Shown here: positions 58,150 to 64,000 of the stretch, in pieces | Numbering within the stretch: position 1 is the stretch's first letter | Layout of the letters: every line of letters begins with the position of its first letter | Source of the DNA: Edaphochlamys debaryana | Taxonomy: Eukaryota; Chlorophyta; Chlorophyceae; Chlamydomonadales | Direction of reading: 5' to 3' | Assembly (NCBI GenBank): GCA_016858145.1 | Contig: JAEHOE010000128.1 | Span: 62,001 to 126,000 of the forward strand | DNA length: 64,000 bases | Notes under the pieces: model-generated | Seen by the model: only the letters and a program-made list of their open reading frames with translations | Told to the model about the DNA's origin: nothing | Databases searched by the model: none | Made by a program: the position numbers and the translations under genes

Positions 58150-61100
58150 CTACACTGGAGGCCGAGGCGGTGAGGGCTTCGGCGGCGGCACTGGGCTCGG
58201 CGGCGGACGTGGGGGCGGGCTCGGCGGCGGCGCTGGGCTCGGCGGCGGACGTGGGGGCGGGCGAGGCGGCGGCGCTGGGCTTGGCGGTGGGCGGGGCGGC
58301 GGGCGAGGCGGCGGTGCTGGGCTCGGCGGCGGACGTGGGGGCGGGCTCGGCGGCGGCGCTGGACTTGGTGGTGGGTGGGGCGGCGGGCTCGGCGGCGGCG
58401 CTGGGCTTGGTGGTGGGCGGGGCGGCGGGCTCGGCGGCGGCGCTGGGCTTGGTGGTGGGCGGGGCGGCGGGCTCAGCGGCGGCGCTGGGCTTGGCGGTGG
58501 GCGGGGCGGCGGGCTCGGCGGCGGCGCTGGGCTCGGCGGCGGACGTGGGGGCGGGCTCGGCGGCGGCGCTGGGCTCGGCGGCGGACGTGGCGGCGGGCTC
58601 GGCGGCGGTGTTGGGCTTGGCGGCGGGGTTGGGGGCTTGGGCGGCGGTGGGCCCGGGGGCTTGGGCGGCGAAGGGCTGGGGGGCGGGGGCTTCGGCGGAC
58701 CAGGGCTCGGCGGCCGGGGGCTCGGTGGTCCTGGACTAGGCGGCGGCGCTGGACTGGGCGGCTTGGGCGGTGCTGGGCTGGGCGGCCTGGGCGGCGAAGG
58801 CCTGGATAAGGGGTACCAAGGGGCATGCATAATTATTGTGCATGTTGCCAAAGCGCCCACGTTGCTTGGCATCCCGATGCCTCGTGCCTAGTCTGCAACC
58901 GCAAAAGCAGCCTACCTGGGCGACGGCGGCGGGGGCGGGGGCGGCGGGCGCACATAGGTGGTGGTAAAGACGAATCCGGGGTCGGTGGGCTGACAGTATG
59001 AGGTGTTGCTGGGCAGCACGTCGAGGCGCATGAAGCCGCGGTCACGCAGAATGCCGTTCAGCTCAAGCCCGAACGACGTGTAGCGCACAAACAGTGTGCT
59101 GGGACTGGGCGTGACGGGCTCGCCGCTGCGGCGCCGGAGACACGCCCAGTAGTCGGCGCCCTCGGGCAGGGCCTGGCCGTCCTTGGAGGTGAACATGACG
59201 CTCTCGAACGACGCAGCCAGCGGAGTGGCCGCTGCGTTGTCGCCCTCGTGCACGCCAGTGAGCACGGGCGGGCGGCCGAAGATGATGCTACGGCGTAGAT
59301 TGGCCGGGGTGCGCCACGAGACAATGAGGTCGAAATCCATGGGGTCCGGATCGCCGCCTGAAAGGGCAAGGGTGTTTGGGACGGATGCACGCCTGAGCGG
59401 AGGAGGCAGAACCGCCCGTACCAGCAAAGTGGGAGGCCATGTGCCGGCGCCTAGGCGCCACCACTCTCTGCGCTACTGACCAACATGCACGCGACATTCT
59501 CCGGAGACAAACACCACTGCAGTATCCAGACCTAACCCTACCCGAAGCGAAGGGCACGTCGGGGCCAAACCGGCAGAGCGGGCGGCCGTCTGCTGGTGGC
59601 ACGCGCCAATCCCTTCCCCACTACTCACAGCACGGCCAACCTGCCGCCCGCCCGTGGGCACGGAAGCATGCATGGGCCTAGGCAACACGCAGCGGCGACA
59701 TCCCCGTATGGCGTAGGCCCCGCCCCACCCCTGCTGCCCCCTCTCACTAAGGAAGACGGCCGGGCACTGATAGCTGGGCGCGCTGGTGCTGCTGGTGCGG
59801 CACTGGCGCGTGGACAGCAGGGTTAGCTGCCCGCCCGAGGCGGTGCGGCAGGCGGCGTCGGTGAGGCCGTCTCCGTCGCAGTCCAGGGTAAACAGGGTGT
59901 CGCCGCTGCCGGCGCACCAGGAGCCGCCGCCGTCGGACGGAACGCAGGCTGCGGAAGAGGGTGGCGGTGCAGGGTAAGGAGAAGCGAGTTGGACGGCTTG
60001 GAATGTTCCCGGCGCGTAAGGTGGCGGGGCGTTGCACAGACGAATCACTGCGGTTCGGCTGATTGTCCAAGCCCGCGTCCCCTCCCACGCACCCCTCCTC
60101 GACGTCCACGCCTCCTTGTTGTTGCGGTTGAGCAGCGCCAGGCTCCCGTCGTCGCCAAGGTGCAGCCGGAAAGGGCCCAGCGCGTCTCCCGCGTAGGTGG
60201 GGTAGCTGGTACCGGTGGTGGGGTCGACCGAGCGGAGGACCGGGGAGCCGTCGAGGCGCACCAGGGCCCCTGCCACGTGGACGGAGCGGGTGGCAGGGCA
60301 GGGGTAAGCTGAGGTGCATGGGGCTCATAAAAGCATGTCGCTGCCCCAAACTCACAGGTGCCGTTTCTCAGGACCTGCAGCGTCTTGGCCCCGCTGCTTG
60401 CCGTGTTGCTGCTCCACACGACGGTGTCGTCTTGCGAGTCGGCCACCTCAAGGTTACCGCCGTTGGGGCGGATGACCAGGTAGTACTGCCGGGAGGGCGA
60501 GTCCAGGCGGGCGCACTGGGGGGAGGGGGGAGCGGGAAAGAGGATGGAATGGTAAGGGCCAGCAGGGAGTAAATGAGACTCAGGCCGGTGGTGCCTGGGT
60601 CGGGGCTGCTCTAGCTGCTGCGAGACGCACCGGCCACGGCCCAGAGCCAGGGTTGGCGTAGAGACCGCAGGGCACCGCCGCCTCAGCCGAGGGGCTGGCG
60701 CAGGTGGGGATCTTAAGGGGACAGGGACGTGTAACCCGAGTTGACATAAGGACACTGTTTATGTCTGAGGGGGAAAGGAGGATAAGTGCGGGAGCAGTGT
60801 GGAGTTGTAGCGCTTTGCTGGCTGATTGCTGGCTGGTTGCTGGCCAGCCAAGTCAAGTTCATGCCACACCTGTTGCGAAGACCATCGGGCAGAACCAGTT
60901 CGGTGCGTAAGGCTGCGGAAGGAGGGTAATTTAGAAGCAAGGAACTAAAGGAACGCCAAAAGAGGACATGAGCTAGCCAGCATAACCCATGCATAACAGT
61001 TTGTTTCTGGGTATGCAGGCACGTCAGGGGCCACGTCATCCGGCAGCACCATACTCCGTGATCGCACAAGTCCAGGGTTTCACTGACCACTGACCACTGA

Positions 61101-61357
61101 CTAAGCGCCTGGGTCAGGCCCCATCACGCTCGGGTTCTACCGGACGTGTCCATGCATAACAGTTTATCTCTACCGCATTCGAGCCTCCCCGCTTACAAAT
61201 CCTGTGTTGAGGTCGTTTGCCTCGCAGCCGCGGCCACTGGTGATGACGTAGCGCATGCCGGCACGGGTCGTGCACACCCAGTCGCGGGCGCCTCCGTCTC
61301 CGCACTCCACCAGGCTCAGCGTGCCGTCGGCGCAGAAGGTGGCGGGCTTGGGGCAGA
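58150..61357 (-). CDS. Bulb-type (B-)lectin protein with long PPSP hydroxyproline-rich tail; 5' end not found
   Basis: Exons read from high to low coordinates. About 61357-61197: KPATFCADGTLSLVECGDGG then ARDWVCTTRAGMRYVITSGR. 60912-60870: PYAPNWFCPMVFATG. About 60711-60637: a Cys-containing linker. About 60519-60360 and about 60278-60101: YYLVIRPNGGNLEVADSQDD then TVVWSSNTASSGAKTLQVLR, and PFRLHLGDDGSLALLNRNNK. 59948-59751: LDCDGDGLTDAACRT. 59358-58920: a segment ending TYVRPPPPPPPPSPR. The last exon (58803-58150) is almost wholly PPSP and ends PSPPRPPV then TAG. B-lectin domains bind mannose, and the PPSP tail is typical of wall or matrix glycoproteins. No signal peptide or start codon could be placed upstream of 61357, so the gene is incomplete here or its first exons are hidden. 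Confidence 0.75.
58170..58620 (-). repeat. 42-bp coding minisatellite (14-residue RPPPSPAPPPSPPP unit)
   Basis: About ten tandem units encode RPPPSPAPPPSPPP with variants (H for R, L for A, PRPPP for PSPPP). The unit length keeps the frame. It forms most of the C-terminal tail of the B-lectin protein. Confidence 0.88.
60101..60519 (-). other. B-lectin (bulb-type mannose-binding-like) domain
   Basis: Two exons carry the repeating pattern (L/I)-x-(I/L)-x-x-(D/N)-G-x-L-x-(V/L) ... V-V-W-S-S-N-T, seen as YLVIRPNGGNLEVA, TVVWSSNT and FRLHLGDDGSLALLN. This is the beta-prism II fold of monocot mannose-binding lectins. The classical QxDxNxVxY site is not seen intact. Confidence 0.78.
61000..61170. 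repeat. Intronic direct repeat CCATGCATAACAGTTT
   Basis: The 16-mer occurs near 61008 and near 61150, inside the intron between the first two visible exons of the B-lectin gene. A (CTGACCA)n stretch (about 61082-61100) lies between them. Confidence 0.7.
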
Positions 61358-62336
61358 CTTGGGAGGGCGAGAGGGTCCGGGGAGGGGCAAGACGGTGAGG
61401 CTGAAAGACACTCTAGGCAGTAAGCGAGACTCCCCTCGCAGGAGGGTTGCGCCTCTGCAGTTCTTGACCCTCCCCACCTCCGGACCCCCCGCATCAACTA
61501 GAGGACCACGAAAGCTGCCGAATGACACTTTGTCATACAAATTTTGCGGGGGTGGTGGTGGTGTCCGGGGGGGGGGGCGGCCAACTTCGACCCCATTGCG
61601 AATTTCGCTCCTGCAACACATTGCTGGATTCCATTTGCGATTCCCTATCGTTTACACACGTTCATGCACTTAGCCCAATGCAGTAGTGGATGTCGCTAGA
61701 GAAGCCAGCGGCGCCCCTAGCGACGATATGCCCAGTTGAATGTCCCTCATGCTCTAAGGATCTTAGCGTTTCCAACGCTCTCAATGCCGAGGGGCTGCCA
61801 GAAGGCGTCTCGCTCGCAAACGTTTGGTTTGCAGCTGCATATCGTTTGAAGGGCCGATCCTGGGCTGCTGTCGGGTGCGAAGGCTGGGGGCTGCGAAGGT
61901 GGTTACTTGAGCTAACACGATGGGTGTCAGCTTCCTCGAAGCTGGAAAAAGGGCTGAGCCCTCAAATGGCTGGGCAGCAGTATATGCAAAGCTCGGGGCC
62001 GCGTGGCGCGCTCCGCGCGAAGCTTCGGGGGGACAGGGGGCCGAGGATGGACGCGGGGCGAAACACATTTCCACGCCGACCGGCGGCAAAGTGTTGCCCT
62101 GGTACTTCCTCCTCCACGGATCTGAGTTGCAGAAGGTAAGATAGCAACATCGCGGAAGAAGATGCGTGTTTGGGCGGGTGTTGGCCGGGGCCGTAATGCG
62201 GGATCTGTTGTCTTCTGCCTTCGCGAAATGCTGATACTCGCACTGTAGTCTCGCTGGTTGTTCTGGTGTAGCAGTAGGTTGAGCTGTATGTGCCGCGGGC
62301 CGGCGAGTGGCGATGATGGCGCAAGCAGGCTGCCCC
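61358..62336. other. Region upstream of the B-lectin gene, no gene supported
   Basis: It should contain the missing 5' exons of the lectin gene, but no signal peptide reads on the minus strand. It holds one GGGCTGAGCCC motif (61951) and ends at the transposon. Confidence 0.4.
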
Positions 62337-63750
62337 CAGGGATGGGGGCGAAATCGAAACTATTTCGCCTGCCTATTTCGCCATGTATTTCGCCGGGGTT
62401 TTCGCCGGGGCCTCCTTATCGCCAGGGTGGCGAAACTTTGGCGTAAACTCAGGCGAAACTGCGCTGAGGGCGGGTTCCTCTCGGCTGAAACAGCTTGTTG
62501 ACCCCCAAAGATGCCCCTAACAACTCCCTGTGTTTAAGTGCTAATCTGGTAGTATGCTGTGTTGTATGCGAAGGGGTGACCGTCGTGTAGGGGGAAGAGG
62601 GGTGGCGAGCAGCGGGGGAGCCGTGGGGTGAGGCCGTGTCTCAGGGTTGGACCCTGCCCAGGCGGTCTCCTGCGGTCCTGGGCCTCTCGCAGCACACGGA
62701 CACTATCTAAATGGAAGTACTTGGAGACGGAGGAGCCGGTGGAGACAGAGGAGGCGGTGGAGCGGGTGCGGCAGGTGTGGCCGCGGAAGCCACGGGGGCG
62801 CCACAGGGCACGGCACAGCCCGAGCAGCCGGGAACCGCGGAACCGCGGAACGTGCAGAAGCCTCCTGCCCAGGCGGCCGTCGTGGCGGGAGGCAGGGCAG
62901 ACAGCACGAAGGCCAACCCGCCCTACAGGCCGCCAAAAGCCATAGGCCCTGGCGGCCGGGGCAATGGCCGCGGCGACAGACCCGGCAGGGGTGACCGCTA
63001 GCAGGAGCAGGCAGCGGGGTTGGTGGAGGTGGCATTGGGGGCTGATGGGGGGGGTACGTGACGGACGGGGGTCCATGACGGATGCTATGAAGCCTGCGGG
63101 GGGGTACGTGACAGACGCGGGTCCTTGACGGTTGCTATGAAGCCTACGGGGGGGTGCGTAACGGATGGAAGTTCTTGACGGATGCTATGAAGCCTACGGG
63201 GGGTAGGTGACAGACGCGGGTCCATTACGGATGGTCTGAAGCCTATGGGGGGGGGGGGGGTAACGGACGCGGGTCCCTTACAGATGGTGTGCAGCTATGG
63301 GGGGTTGGGTAATGGACGGGAGTCCTTTACGGATGTGTAGAGCTACGGGGGGGTAGGTAATGGACTGGTCCTTTACGGACGGTATGAAGCCTACGGGGGG
63401 GTTGGTAATGGACTCGGATCCGTTACGGATGGTACACCCCCTACGGTTCCGTTATGGACTCAACTCCGTAGCCACATCAGAGACCGTTACGGGGGGGGGT
63501 CCGTAATGTGTGTGTGTGATCTACCCCCCCATTACGGACTCAAGTAGTGCCATAGGGAGTGTAGCTCGACAGGGGGGTTGCTGCGCGGCGAGAAAGCTGC
63601 TGGCACAGCTTGGAAAGGCAGAATTGCGCGGAGGATGGCTGGGCGAAACCCCAGGCGATATTCGGCAGGCCCAACCGGCGTTATGTTTTGCCTTCCGTGG
63701 TGGCGAAACTAATAATTAATTTCGCCCTCGGGATTTCGCCCCCATCCCTG
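62337..63750. mobile_element. DNA transposon with perfect 19-bp terminal inverted repeats (hAT-like ends, non-autonomous)
   Basis: CAGGGATGGGGGCGAAATC at 62337-62355 is exactly inverted at 63732-63750. ATTTCGCC-type subterminal motifs follow at both ends: several between 62361 and 62460, and again at 63640-63740. CAGGG termini are common in hAT elements, but a clean 8-bp target-site duplication was not found (left flank GCTGCCCC, right flank CAGACGGC). At 1,414 bp with no transposase-like frame it appears non-autonomous. A Gly/Arg-rich open frame at 62711-63001 (plus) is unassigned. Confidence 0.75.
63051..63440. repeat. Degenerate tandem array inside the transposon, about 50-bp unit
   Basis: About eight units share a G-run, GT(A/G)(A/C)G(T/G)(A/G)A(C/T)GGAC, a GTCC(A/T)T(G/T)ACGGAT core and a GAAGCCTACG end. 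Unit length is 47-52 bp and drift increases towards the right. Confidence 0.85.
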
Positions 63751-64000
63751 CAGACGGCGCGGTGTTGCGCTGGAGGCATATTGAGTTCTTTCTTTTGGCC
63801 CACCCACCCACCCCTGCTTCTCTGGGGGGTACGGCGCGGCGTTGCCGCGCCAGGCTATCTCCTTGCTCTCGCTCGGTGACACCTCCTGTTGAGGGGTTGG
63901 CTGGCGGCGCAGTATTCCCGAAAACACGTTGTCGTACGCAAAAACCTTGTGCCGTTCAAGCAGGGGGGGGGGGTTGACCCAAAGTCGGCATATGGTCACG
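63751..64000. other. Right edge of window, nothing recognised
   Basis: The 250 bp after the transposon hold no supported gene or element. They include a short CCCA repeat (about 63800-63812) and a poly-G run at 63963. Confidence 0.4.

Noticed and set aside
57947..58891. Plus-strand 314-residue Gly-rich open frame
   Set aside because: Antisense of the 42-bp PPSP minisatellite of the B-lectin gene; no splice or start context.
61690..62139. 149-residue plus-strand open frame
   Set aside because: Composition is low in structure, no homology is recognised, and it contains the dispersed GGGCTGAGCCC motif.
63051..63440. CRISPR-like array
   Set aside because: Repeats are adjacent and degenerate with no unique spacers, and the genome is eukaryotic. 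It is a minisatellite.

Overview
The window reads as nuclear DNA of a volvocine green alga, most likely Chlamydomonas or a close relative. It is very GC-rich, and its genes are cut into many small exons by short introns with GTGAG-type donors and GCAG acceptors. TGTAA poly(A) signals lie after genes. The proteins include hydroxyproline-rich-glycoprotein-like (PPSPxx) arms and stacked SRCR, C-type lectin and PAN modules, which that lineage is known for. Genus and species are inference.

Layout. (1) Positions 42372 down to 1 (minus strand) hold one enormous gene whose 3' end lies outside the window. It starts with a clear signal peptide. Then follow three SRCR domains, an FG-GAP/VCBS propeller, a GH18 chitinase-like domain that has lost its catalytic glutamate, and a long run of about fifteen C-type-lectin-like modules. 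These are interleaved with two PAN/Apple modules, cysteine-rich modules that resemble VMO-I repeats, and proline-rich spacers. A final third contains a lone FG-GAP and CGDG repeat, CnaB-like beta-sandwiches, an RDPPGD-motif region and a Lys/Ala-rich helical segment. It looks like a secreted, multi-adhesive carbohydrate-binding protein. (2) 42373-46984 is intergenic and rich in repeats. (3) 46985-51376 (minus) encodes an ARMC8-type armadillo protein, a subunit of the CTLH/GID ubiquitin ligase. (4) 51833-54774 (plus), head-to-head with ARMC8, encodes a signal-peptide or signal-anchor protein of a conserved family with propeller glycosidase/glycosyltransferase-like motifs. (5) 54911-55332 is the 3' end of a LINE-type retrotransposon. 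(6) 55333-58149 is repeat-bearing intergenic DNA. (7) 58150 to about 61357 (minus) encodes a second secreted-lectin-like protein: a Cys-rich module, a bulb-type (B-)lectin domain and a very long PPSP tail built from a 42-bp repeat. Its 5' end and signal peptide could not be found. (8) 62337-63750 is a DNA transposon with perfect 19-bp terminal inverted repeats and an internal array of roughly 50-bp repeats.

The two lectin genes share a short Cys-rich motif (LVECGDG/LVECGNG) and PPSP arms, so they draw on the same pool of extracellular modules. ARMC8 and its divergent neighbour are housekeeping-type genes unrelated to the lectins. Exon boundaries were read by eye. Domain blocks are dependable, but single splice sites are not all certain.
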